From positions 226,052-290,051 of the forward strand of contig NW_001865043.1 of NCBI RefSeq assembly GCF_000002865.3: a DNA stretch of 64,000 nucleotides, read 5' to 3'. The notes below the pieces were generated by a model that was given only the letters and a program-made list of their open reading frames with translations, did not search any database and had not been told where the DNA came from. Below are positions 45,876 through 56,579 of the stretch, one piece after another. How positions within the stretch are numbered: position 1 is the first letter of the stretch; each line of letters opens with the position of its first letter. Source of the DNA: Monosiga brevicollis MX1 (taxonomy: Eukaryota; Opisthokonta; Choanoflagellata; Craspedida; Salpingoecidae). A program made the translations under genes and the position numbers.

Positions 45876-46931
45876 ATGGATGATCAAGACACCATCGTGC
45901 TCAATGTGGGCTCGCTCAACGCGCGCGTGGGCTGGGCCGGTGCAGCACAGCCACAGTGTATTCAGCGCGATGCTGACCTCCTTGGATCGGCGTCAGCCAA
46001 AGCCCTGAAGGAGGGTCGTCTGCTCGAGACTGAAGACTTGAGCAACTTGATTCTCACAGCCACCCACGGGGGCCTGCAAGCTTCCCCCCGCGCGCAGCCT
46101 CTGTTGGTCGTTGATCGTGCAGGACCCGATGCCCAAACACAGCGGCGTCACTACCTCGAGGCTGTGCTCGAGGTGATCCAGGCCCCTGCGCTCGGCCTTC
46201 TCAATGATTTGGCCGCCAACTGCTATGCGTTTGGTCGGACCTCAGGCTTGATCTTTGATGCTGGCGCGTACTCAACCCGTACGGCTGTGGTTGTCGAGGG
46301 CTTTGTCGAACCGGAGTCATTCTGTCATATTCGCGTGGGCGGTCAACAGCAAACTCACATGCTCCAGACTGCTCTCCAAGAGCGAAGCCGCAAGGTCTCT
46401 GAATCCGTGGCCGAGGGGCTCAAATTGCAGCATTGCCGTACCGCTCTTCAATACGAGTACGAACTGCACGACATTCGGCATCGTCCCCTACGCAGCGAGA
46501 TTCTGCAGCTACCTGATGGACATCAAGTGGACGCCGCCGAGGACCTCTTGCGCTGTGCCGAGCTGCTGCTACATCCAGGCATGGCCGGCGTTCGTGAGCC
46601 AGGACTCCACGAGGCCCTGGCGAGCTCCGCCGCCTTTTGTTGCGAGCCCAAGCAGTGGCGTCTTCGCTCCCTTCCGTCTCTGGTCTTGGGCTGCGGTGGT
46701 GCCTCGCAGATGCCTGGTCTTGCCGATCGCCTCACCCTGGAACTGACCCACATCCCCGTGGTGGGGAACCTTCAACCACTCGTTGCCTGCGAAGCCACTG
46801 CCGCTCGGCATCATGCTGCCTGGCTTGGTGGCTCGCTCGTTGCAAGTGCAACAGCTTGTCGCGCTGAGGCCTTTGTGACCCGTGCCGAGTATGAAGAGCA
46901 CGGGCTGGATGCCTGTCTAAAGCGGTTATAA
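45876..46931 (+). CDS. divergent actin-related protein
   Basis: Single exon, 351 residues (canonical actin has about 375). Start MDDQDTIVLNVGSLNARVGW, AGAAQPQC corresponds to the actin phosphate-1 loop (normally DxGSGxxKAG), here with asparagine at the usual aspartate and an arginine before the VGW. Other actin-fold blocks: QPLLVVDRAG, YLEAVLEVIQAPALGLLNDL, TSGLIFDAGAYSTRTAVVVE (phosphate-2 loop, altered from DSGDGVT), LPSLVLGCGGASQMPGLADR (adenosine-loop GG) and AWLGGSLVASA near the end, then FVTRAEYEEHGLDACLKRL. The C-terminal AWxGGS...EYEE pattern resembles Arp4/ACTL6 and conventional actins. Changes in both phosphate loops suggest weak or no ATP hydrolysis. Which Arp class it belongs to is not clear; a dynactin Arp (ACTR10) is an alternative. 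Confidence 0.8.
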   Translation: MDDQDTIVLNVGSLNARVGWAGAAQPQCIQRDADLLGSASAKALKEGRLLETEDLSNLILTATHGGLQASPRAQPLLVVDRAGPDAQTQRRHYLEAVLEVIQAPALGLLNDLAANCYAFGRTSGLIFDAGAYSTRTAVVVEGFVEPESFCHIRVGGQQQTHMLQTALQERSRKVSESVAEGLKLQHCRTALQYEYELHDIRHRPLRSEILQLPDGHQVDAAEDLLRCAELLLHPGMAGVREPGLHEALASSAAFCCEPKQWRLRSLPSLVLGCGGASQMPGLADRLTLELTHIPVVGNLQPLVACEATAARHHAAWLGGSLVASATACRAEAFVTRAEYEEHGLDACLKRL

Positions 46932-48101
46932 ACTTGCCCTGATCATGTATCTCATTGTGCACCAGCTGAGCCAAGCAGCAAGGGGTGTCTTGACGCGAGG
47001 GTTGCCCTGCATGTGGTAGAGTGTGAGATGGTGTCGTGTTTTGTTGAATTGAACTGGGCGTTGTGCGCCGATTTAAAAAAGAAGGATGTCCTGAACTGTG
47101 TCCGAATTCAGTTTCTTTTGATTTGCTGAGTAGCGCGCTTCCCTTCGAACTGTTTCGCTACTCCCATGAGATCACCTGCACTCAAAGCGACCAAGAACCT
47201 GAAGAACCTGATTACTTGGCCACCTACTGACGGCACTGTATGTCGAGGCCCTGCATGTCTACATGCAGTGTCACATTTGGAATAGCTTTCCAATACATCT
47301 CAATTTCACAGCCAAACCCTGACAGGGCTCGGACCGCAGCGCAATCCACTTCTGCCCACCATCCCACTACAACGAACAGCCATATTTTAGTTGATCAAGT
47401 ACCTACAAACACGAACAATAACAACACACAAGGGCCCACCGATACGGTCGTTAGTAGCCCCTGGCTAGAGCCATCGCCTGTGAGCAACAGTAAACGTCTC
47501 CGGGGATGTACCGAGACATGTGGAGCCAAAATGGACCTCACCAAAAATTAGATAAAAATGTCGCGAAAATACAAGAATATTCCCGCATTTTTGATGATGG
47601 TGTTCACACTGGCATGACAACCTCATTGCAACCTCACTGGTCTCAATTTGCCCCCAGTCGACACAACTGCACAGTTTTAAGATGGGAACAATGATTGTCG
47701 ACTTGAGAACCATGCGCGCGTTTGCCCACGCTGGCAAGCAAAATGTCTTAACAAGCACAAAGGGAATGTGCAGGGTAACAGGCGCTCCGTTCACCCACAA
47801 GCACGCGCGACACCACGGACAGGGGGACATACACAACGCTATTATATGCGACAGGAAAACAGCATACAACCAAACATACAAACAAAACAAGGTTGTTGAC
47901 AAAAACCAAGGATAGCAGGCGCCTGGGCAACACAGACTAGAAATCAAGACGCACAAACTAAACGCATCGTGCAACTCCTTCCTTTAAAGTCGGCCACACC
48001 CATCGGCAACGGCAAGGAGTGACGCGCTTTGCAACGGTTCAGGGCATTGCAAAGTAGCATGTCTCTTTGTATGAGCTGGGCGTAGTTCCTAAGAAAAAGC
48101 T
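46932..48101. other. intergenic, convergent 3' ends
   Basis: Between the stops of the actin-related gene (+) and the p85-like gene (-), about 1.2 kb. Short frames only; nothing recognised. Confidence 0.5.
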
Positions 48102-51100
48102 CACTGCACGTCGTTGATGCCTCGGACCAGCACCGTGGCAATTGAGGCCGACAAATCCTGTTGCTGATAATACTCAACAAGTTTCTACCCCATGAACAGG
48201 CCGGTCATCCCAGCTCCCATGAGAGCAGGCAGGTATCACGTCACGAAGCAACAAAAAGAGCAAAGCCAAGGCTCGACACGCCGAGGTGGGACACCCAAAA
48301 CCTTCCACCCCTGCTGCCTTGACTGCCTCGCTCGGTCGGGGGTCAGGGTACGCACCATCACTGTGGGAAAGGCCAGGGGCTCGGCCAAACCATAATGTGC
48401 CCCGTTGAACTTGATCTGAATATGCTTAATCTCGCTACCGTACCTGCAAACGCGAGCACATGAGCAGCTGAAGCAAACAAACAAGCAAGCCAACAACAGC
48501 AACTCCCCCTTTCCCAAAGAACCAAGCACACTCTGACAACTGTTGCCATTCAAACGCACTTGAGTGAGAGCGAGTAGGGCTTGTCAGGTCGGTCGCTGCG
48601 GCGAATCAAGAAAGTGCCTGGCGGCTCCATGGCAAGGGCAGCGCCAGCCTCCTGGCGGCTCATTGAGCCCACAAAATATTCAGAGGGCAGATCATCACCC
48701 GAGCTTCCTCCAATGCCCGAGATGCTGCGCGAGGGTGTCATGCGCGGTGGCTCCGAGCGAGGCAAACCCGCTGCTTCCTCAGGCTCCTCCGCCAAGCGCT
48801 CCTCGGCCTGAGCGCGAAACTGTGCGTCCTCCTGCGCCACAGCAGCCAGCTCGTCTGCAATCACCTGCTCCTTTTTATCCGCATCAGCCACCATGGTGCG
48901 CAGCTGATAAAAGTGCTCAATCACCACAGTGCGGTCCTTGTCTGAGGCGTGTTCTTGCGCAGTCTGATTGAATTTCAAATGTTCCTCCAGCATCTTCTTA
49001 AACAGCTGCTGTGCTTTGAGTCGGCGTTGCAGGTCCTTCATCTGCTTGTCAAAGTGAGCCACGCGCTGTGCATCCATGCCATGGCGCCAGTCGGCTTGGC
49101 GCCGCTTGACCTTTTTGCGCAGCTCGGACACGTTGCTAACGTAGATGTCCTCGTCGGGTCCGTCATCGTAGTCGTAGTCCCCAGCACCAGCTTGCGGCGC
49201 CTGCTTGTACGGGTAGGCGAGCGTCGTTTCCAGTTCGGCGTTGTACTTGGCCAAAGTCTCTTTCTCAAAGTGACGCACCAGTTCAGCAATGGTCTTAAAA
49301 TCACATGACTCGCGTGAGAAACCATACTTGCCGTTGGCCTCAAGCAGAACAATATGCCGAATCTCCCGGAACTTGACCGTGAGGGAAAAGCCCTTGCGAG
49401 ACTGGCTCGAGCGCACCAAGAAGGAGCCATCGACCAAGCCTGCAAGCATTTTCTCGGCCTGCACACGGTTGACATTGCCAGCAAACCAAGGTTCCTTGGT
49501 CATGTTCACCGTCTTATTTCGCATGCTCAAGTTGACGGGTTCGTAAATCTTCTCCGCGGGCTTTGGCGGCAGCGAAGGGGCAGTGGCCGCATGTCGAGTG
49601 CTGGAACGAGGCAGATTAATATTCTCGTAGTTGGACTGCGGACCGGCATTGCTGGAGCGCTTCATGCTCTTTTGTCGGCGAGGCATGAGAGGGGGCGCGG
49701 CGCCCGATGCGGTCGTGGGAACACCACCAATTTTGCAGACACCGATCAAGAGGCGAACAGCGTTGACCTGGATTTGACGATCCGCCACTGCTTTGGCTGA
49801 CTCGGAAGGCTTGGGCCGCAGCAAGATGGGGCCCCAGGCTTCAGCCACGGACACTGCATCCATTTTTGTGCTCTTGTGATTGGCAATAACCCTGTGGCAA
49901 ACAAAATCCAAAGTCAAGCCCACGCCATCAGCATCAAGAATACAGAGCCAACCCCTGTGGCAAGGTCTCAATACCCCCTTGCTTCCCGTGCCTTCACCCA
50001 TGATGGAAATGGTTGCATGTCGGACAAATGTCACAGAGAAAAATAGCCTTTCATCAACCCAGCAAGCCAAGCCCAGAGTTTTGTGTGGGAGGCTGGCGCA
50101 GGAGCGCTTCGTACCGGCCCAAATGTCCAAGCAGGTACGAGAGGGTTGTGGCCGTGGCCCCCTTGATGTTGCTCATGACGCGGTCAAGTTCGGCCACCTG
50201 TTCCTCCTCGGTAGGGAGTGATGCAGCTGCAATCGTGCGGTCATACCACTCGCCGGGAATCAGCGAGTCGGGCAGCTCAGCAAAGTAACGCTTGAGCAAC
50301 GTGGTCAGCAAATGGGGATCGCGTCCCTCCAAAGAAGCCTATCAAGGTTGATGATCGAGCCGCCATGAGTTTGTGCGGGGGGTGGCCAGCACAGCAAGCT
50401 CACAACTCATGCCTGCAAGCCATGCGCCAAACAAACAAAGAGACAGCCAAAGAGAACCAAAAAAAAAACAAAAAAAAAAACAAAAAAAAAAAACAACAAC
50501 CCAAAAAGTCGACGCACGTCAGCATTTGTAAACAGCTCTGACTGAAGGGTGCGTAGCTTATCGGCAGAGGCCAGCTTTTTGTGTAAATCCTGTCGGGCCC
50601 AGTGTGCGGTCATCAGAGAACAGGGGCATGAGAGAGGAGACGCGCAACACTTTACGGGACAGGGCCTGAGATCTTTAAATGCTTGAACAGGGACGAGGTG
50701 TACGAAGACGCACCGTGGTTTTCATGCCTTTGCCGTTCTCAATCGCGGCAATGCATTTTTCAACGACAGGAGGTGCCTGGTGGCCACCCAGTGTTTGGGC
50801 CTCCACGGGCACACCAAACACATGGCCCACATCAACACCGGCCGGAATGGCATTGACGGGAAAGCGTTTATCCTCGCGACATGAGGGCACTTCATCCAGA
50901 TATGCGGCGCTGACGGTGTAGCCGCAAGTGCTGCACTGCAGACCCTGGCGCTCAATGCCAAAAAGTAGCTTGCGGCTGTAGTCACACCACGTCATGTTGG
51001 CAAAACTCTTCAGCTTAAACTGGTGGTCCTTGATGGTGCGAGTCTCCTCCATCGGTACTTTGATCTTTAAAATTGGTTGCATGCACGTCATGAGGGCGAC

Positions 51101-51623
51101 AAGATGACGCAACGAGTTGAATCAGAGGGCATGGGCGGAGGGCGATGCTTTGCACAAGAACAACGTACGGGTAAGTAGTCCATCTGCTGAACGGGATCAA
51201 GCTGCTCGGTGCGCGCGATATTGCAGCGCTGGACAAACGAGTTTTCGGTGGTCTTGGTTTTACCCGTGCGAAGCTCTTCAATGCATGACAGGATCATCCG
51301 GCGGTGAAGGGTATCCTCAACGCCGAGTGCCTGCAGCTTGCGATGATTCAAGGTCAACAGCTTGCTGCCATCAATCTTGCCATTGACAAAGAGCTGCTCG
51401 TACAACTCGAGCTTGGCAGCGAGCAAGAACAGCTGTACATCTGGAATGCCCCATTTTGGAAGGGGCTTGGTGATGGGCTGAACGGGTGGGCGGCCCGAGC
51501 GCACGCATTCATAGGCCCGATCGTTCTCCACGAAGAAGCGCGAACGCTTTTGACACGTAAAGCCACACACTAAGCAAAACCCACAAACCAACGAAAGGAG
51601 CCAAACCCGACAGGCACAAAGTT

Positions 51624-51654
<31 letters not shown>

Positions 51655-52193
51655 AGAGAGGGAGAGAGAGGGAGAGAGAGGGAGAGAGAGAGAGTGTGTG
51701 TGTGTGTGAAGGCTGGGCACATCATACCAGTGCAACGGTAAGCTTCTTCTTTGCCTTCAATGCCCCAGATGAATTCTCTGGTGTGCCAGCACATGGTTGG
51801 CTGTTCGACGGTGATGAGCTCAAACTGGTGCTGTTGCTGGGAGGAGGTGTAGCGCTCCACATATGACCAGGGGAAGAGGCCCTCTTTCTGGGTGCGGCGT
51901 GATACACCCACACCCCATTCCCCTACAGAGCAGATCATCGGGTCAAGGAAAGATGACAGAAAAAGGAGGGAGCGGAAGAAGGAAGGGGGCATACAGGTGT
52001 GAGAGCCGCCAGCGATTGCACAGGGCCATGGGTCATGAGGAGTTTAATGCAGCGAGCGTGAGGGCGCAGGGGCAAGGGCCACACCTTCGTGGATGACGCT
52101 AACATCGATCACATCGCCCTCGGTCAACTCGAGCTCATCCTCCTCGTGCGCCTTAAAGTCGTAGAGGGCCTTGAAGGTTTGAACGGGCGCCAT
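48102..52193 (-). CDS. p85-like PI3-kinase regulatory subunit: SH3-C1-SAM-C1-RhoGAP-SH2-iSH2-SH2
   Basis: Adaptor subunit expected to bind class I PI3-kinase p110 and phosphotyrosine proteins. Domains by position: SH3 (about 51830-52193: FKALYDFKAHEEDELELTEG, then GLFPWSYVERY); C1-like (51520-51850: HQFELITVEQPTMCWH, FIWGIEGKEEAYRC, VCGFTCQKRSRFFVE); SAM (about 51270-51480: WGIPDVQLFLLAAKLELYEQ, LLTLNHRKLQALGVEDTLHR); second C1-like (50880-51060: DHQFKLKSFANMTWCDYSRK, GIERQGLQCSTCGY); RhoGAP/BH (49740-50860: FGVPVE, PPVVEKCIAAIEN, LTTLLKRYFAELPDSLIP); nSH2 (49230-49500: GSFLVRSSQSRKGFSLTVK); inter-SH2 coiled coil (48830-49160); cSH2 (48140-48720: GTFLIRRSDRPDKPYSLSLK, YGSEIKHIQIKFNGAHYGLA). 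Ends ATVLVRGINDVQ. FLVR arginines are intact in both SH2s. About a dozen exons. The C1-SAM-C1 insert is absent from animal p85. Confidence 0.88.
51624..51704 (-). repeat. (CT)n / (GA)n tract in p85 intron
   Basis: GA-rich on the plus strand, therefore CT-rich on the sense strand of the p85-like gene. It sits upstream of an exon's acceptor, where it may serve as an enlarged polypyrimidine tract. Confidence 0.92.
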
Positions 52194-52962
52194 GATAGAT
52201 GGTGCGGCGCCCAAGCACAGGAGCAAAATTCAAAGCTGATCAACTGGACCCGTCACCTCATGTGGCTAGTCGATCCACTCGCGACCACAGCCCAATGTCT
52301 GCCACCACCAATGAGAGGGCTGATTGCTGCCAGTTCGTGGAGGTGGCACACGGGCAAATATCAACCTGTTGGCTCCGCCAAGCTGCAAAGTTTCAAGAGA
52401 AGCACGCAATCCATACGTTATGTTCAAAGGTCTCAAAGAGGCTCCCAAAGAGCGCCTTGTTTTGCCTCTTTGCCGCCCACTGACCCTTTGCTCAGGTGCG
52501 CTGCCAAACCTCGGCTTTGCAGCTGGTCCGCCGCCCGCACGAAATCTGCCACTTACCACCAAGCAAATAATGCGCCAGGAAGAGTCCTGCCCAGCCCCTT
52601 TCAACCCTGCTTGCAGGTTGAAATCGAGTCCCACCGCCACCTCCCCACCGATTGAATCAAATCGAATCAGATCGAGAGAGCGAGGAGGTGAGAGAGCGAC
52701 GAGAGAGCGAGAGACGAGAGAGACGAGAGATGAGAGAGAGAGGGGCGGTGCACAATAAAAAAGGAAAAAGAAACAGAGAAATACCAGCGCTGGCATACAG
52801 TGAAATTAATCACACTTTACCTGACGGTAAAGTCAGACAAATGACACGGTTTACTGCCGAGTCCAGCTCTGCTTGGAAGTCTTGGTGTGGGGATGGGTAT
52901 TGGAATTGGGTTGTTTTTGATGGTGGTTTGATACAGATTTATCTTTGGCGCGTAAATTTGAA
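52194..52962. other. intergenic, divergent promoter region
   Basis: Between divergent p85-like (-) and the unknown gene (+). Contains a GA-rich tract at 52668-52743 (CT on the p85 sense strand). No gene recognised. Confidence 0.5.
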
Positions 52963-54035
52963 ATGGCTTCCTTGGAGCTGCTGAATGCCGTGCGGCGAAT
53001 GCGCACGGCGGCGGTGGGCATTCCCATGGAGGAGGGATATATGACTGGAGCAAACATCAAAGCCTGGCTGGGAGGCCACCTTCAGTCCAAGCACGCCAGC
53101 AAGGCTCTTCTTAAGGAGCTCGCTCGTCATGGTGGGTTTCGCAGCTCCCGCTGCCTCTGTCGCTGAGCCATCCCGAGATTTCTGACGCTTGTCGTCTTCA
53201 TCTGTTTCTAGAAATTTTGTGCCGGAAAGATGGAAAGCGCTTCAAGGGTGCACTTCGCAAACATGCCTTATATTGTTGGCACCCAGACTACCACGACCTT
53301 CTTGCTGGTAAAGGACAACCGCCTTTTCCCTAACTGCCGCCCATTTTGCTGTTTAAATTTCGTTTGTCGGTTGGTGATGCGCACCTACCTGCCTGCCTGC
53401 CCGCCTGCCTGATGCTGGTTTGGCAATGTGGCCCCTCGCTCGGTTGGTGGTCTGAAATCGGTCTCGCAGGGGAGGACGAAGATGCGCCTACCGCCGACAC
53501 CACCGGTGTGCGCCCAATGGCAAGTAGCGCAAACGTCTCCTGGCACAGCAAGCAAGCGCTCGACACCCGGGCTTGCTCGCCATCAGCTTGCTCCAAAGGT
53601 TCAACCTCCATGCAGCAGACATCCAGTCGCTGTTTGAGCCCACGTTCACCGCACCAGAACTCGCTCAGCTTCCACAGCATTCAGCAGCGTTCCGTGTCCC
53701 GCCTACAAATTGGCTCTCCAAGTGCACCCGCGCCCCTCTCGCGTCAAACCTCCTGCCACGATCGCCCCATCCCCATCCCCGAGAGCCCCGAGGCCGAGGA
53801 TGAAAACAGTCCTAAACGATCCGCTCGGACACGCAATGTGATGAGTTTGGACCAGGATTTAAGCAAGCAAGCATCCTCATCGGTCTCAAGCGGGCGTGTA
53901 GCATCCGCCGCCAACCACCAGAGGTCCAAACCACGTGTTTCCTTTGACACGGCAACAGCTCACCAGCTGAACAATGTGATGCAAGGGGCGGCCGACCTGT
54001 ATGTTCGTGCTGCAACAAGTCAAAGGCCACGCTGA
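52963..54035 (+). CDS. unrecognised protein, basic N-terminal domain and serine-rich tail
   Basis: Starts MASLELLNAVRRMRTAAVGI. Three exons join in frame: about 52963-53131, 53212-53309 and 53470-54035. The first two encode a compact basic helical domain: MEEGYMTGANIKAWLGGHLQ, SKHASKALLKELARHEILCR, KDGKRFKGALRKHALYCWHP, DYHDLLAG. It could be a winged-helix-like module but I recognise no family. The rest is a disordered serine/proline tail with SRCLSPRSPH, IPIPESPEAEDENSP and KPRVSFDTATAHQLNNVMQG. The last block resembles an RVxF protein-phosphatase-1 docking motif (RVSF, with basic residues before it). That function is only a suggestion. No signal or membrane span. Confidence 0.6.
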
Positions 54036-54595
54036 GCAATCGTGTCGATTCAACAGGCCATACGTTTTATTTCGGAAGTATGTTTCTGTGCCCTTGAAAT
54101 GGCTATGTTGCCCGGAATGGTCGCTGATGGTGGAATGAGGATCGACTGGCTTCTTCTGGTACCCCACACCGACTCCATTCCAGCGCACATCTTGATTATT
54201 TATTATATTTTTTTTATCGTGATTATTATTATTATTATTATTATTGCTTTGTTCAAGCTCGTTCTCGTTGGCGCCCAGCGCTCCTAGCTGAACCCTATGT
54301 TATAACTGATGATGTTGAGGCGGTGATGTTGACGGCAATCGTATTGGAATTTTTGACAAACTGTGCATCATTGTGTTGATGATGGCTTTCGTCCCGTCAT
54401 CTCGCGGGTTCAGGAAGTGCGATATCATCCAAAAAATCCAAAATAAAAAGCAAAGAAGCAACAACAACTAGGAGTTTGGCGGCTATCATCAATTGCTGTG
54501 TAGAGACTCAGGCTCAAGATCGCGCGGGGGTTGCACGAGCTGACGAATTCACACGATAACATAACATGGGATTGAAGTTGAACCCAAACGAGCGT
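54036..54595. other. intergenic, convergent 3' ends
   Basis: Between the unknown gene (+) and the lipocalin stop (-). Contains (ATT)n at about 54222-54245. Nothing else recognised. Confidence 0.5.
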
Positions 54596-55649
54596 TTAAG
54601 GGTAGATACAGTCCTTGCCCTGGTAAGTGGGCACGGGTGTGTTGACCCAGGTGTTGAAACCTTCCTGGTTGAGGTACTCAAAGACGGTGGCATTGTACTT
54701 GCTGTTGAATTGGTCATAGTCACGGGCCAGGACGAACAGCGAGATCTAAACATAAAATAACGTAACGTGACAGCAGCCGCAGCATCAGAACTCGTGTTGC
54801 AACAAGTAGAGTCAAATGATCGAACGCGACCAGCCCACGCTACACACCTTGGTGGGATCGCTGACAATGGCATAGTCATAGCACGGGCTGCAAATGGCCT
54901 GGTTCGTGGTTGTCTGAGGACCGAGCTTGACAACCCAGTCTGAAGAAGAGACAAAGAAAAAGAAGGAGGAATAGAGAGCCGGGTGAATGAGAAGGAAGCG
55001 TTGGCGGTTGGCGGTTGTGGAGCGTGCCATTGGCCTGCCCAATTTGGGACGCAAATTGACGTACAGTTGCCGTCGACTGGGTTGACATCAAAGTGCACCT
55101 TCAGCTTGGCAGGCTCCGAAGCGTTGGGAGCATAGGCGTAACCCAGAATTCCGCGGGCGTCACCCTGTGGAGCATGGCATCAAATTCAAGGTGAGAAATA
55201 CGTTGCGATGTGAGAGGCTGGGTCCAAAAATGTGGTCAAGCATGATGACTCGTACAGTGGGGCTGGCATATCGCTCTCGGTTGTCGACGGAGACCTTGCC
55301 ATCATCGCGAAGAGTGTCTGTGGGGTTCCAAGCCAAGGTAGCGAGCGAGGTGTGAGCAACAACCGAGCATGTTGAGGAACCAAGAGACGTGTGCGTACAG
55401 TTGGCAGTGGCGCAGTAGGCATCGTGTTCAAAGGTGGCTGTGGCCGAGAGATCGTCATACATCTATGTGCGAGAGTGTTGCTGAGAGTGAGTTGGGGGGC
55501 CTTCAAGAGCACTGGGCTTGCGCTAGACTGTACCGACGACGCACCTGATACCAAACGCCAAAGTAGGCCGTGAGGTTGAGGTTGTCAACGACGTTGATGG
55601 CAGAGGCACTGGCCACCAGGGTCAAGAGGAGCAGGGCGCGGACGGTCAT
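54596..55649 (-). CDS. secreted lipocalin
   Basis: Small extracellular hydrophobic-ligand carrier. Start 55649 with a signal peptide MTVRALLLLTLVASASA. Then NLNLTAYFGVWYQMYDDLSA, where FGVWYQM is the lipocalin G-x-W motif. Cysteines in ATFEHDAYCATANCT and ICSPCYDYAIVSDP could form the usual disulfides. Later exons: DGKVSVDNRERYASPT, GDARGILGYAYAPNASEPAK, LKVHFDVNPVDGN, DWVVKLGPQTTT, ISLFVLARDYDQFNSKYNAT, TPVPTYQGKDCIYP and stop at 54596. YDYAIVSDPTK...LFVLARD matches the second and third conserved lipocalin regions (tDY.v....LwilsR-like). About seven short exons. Similar to the apolipoprotein D/Blc group by recollection; ligand unknown. Confidence 0.8.
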
Positions 55650-56579
55650 CTTGACGGTGAGGTCAGGTCTTGTTGGTCCTGAGTGAGGAGGGAGGTGCTG
55701 ATCAAAAAAATGCCACCGAGCTCGAGTAGCCACCGCATGTCATGAGCCTGGGACATGGCAGTGGTGAGGTGGTAGCGAGCAAGAAGAGGATGGCGGAGGT
55801 GGAAGGAAGGTTGGGAAGGTTGGGAGAAGGCTTCCTGTTTTCGAATCAGAGCTGTCTTCATGAACAATTGTCTCACACACTACGTCTGCTTGGAGTCCTT
55901 TTGTCGAGTTGAAAAAGCTTCCTTTCACGAAGCATCCCTAGAAGGAAATCTGACATTATGACGCAAGGGGGACACTACCTTCAAGACGGTTCATGACACT
56001 TCGCGTCCAGCTTTGGGGAACATCATCCATCTTCGGCGTGGTCCCCAGCCTGGGCTTGGTCCCTCCAGATTTCCTCATCTCCCTTCCCGCTGCCCGCCGT
56101 GCTGGCCAACAATGCACGTGTCATTGCTTGACAGGTCAGTCACTCGTCTGAATTGTTGTGCGTTCACATGTCAGGAGCGGAATCGGGCAGGGAGAACAAC
56201 ATGAAAACGACACGAAGAAGACAATGACGAGAATACAGGCAACTTGCCCAGTGCGCCGAGCAGTACCATCCAGGTTCACATACAGAGAAAATCAATCAGT
56301 TGACAGGTCACATTCGGCGCACAAGTCACAGAAACAAAACAGTTCAAAAATCAATCAAGCAAGGGAAAAAACAACTCGCCCATACCACACACACCAGCGG
56401 CGGGCCTCAAGGAACGCATCTATGTCCATCAAAAGACTTTACATGTTAGCATGTTAAAAAAGAAGAAGAAAAAAAAAAAAACGAAAAAGAAAAGCGAGCC
56501 TAGCCGGCCGGCTTGACAAGCGACAAACCAAATAGGTCATGTCAAACTTCTCAAACACAAACGACAGGATGCGGGCTCA
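55650..56579. other. intergenic
   Basis: Upstream of the lipocalin and downstream of the giant ORF (both -). No gene recognised; A-rich patch at 56457-56490. Confidence 0.5.
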
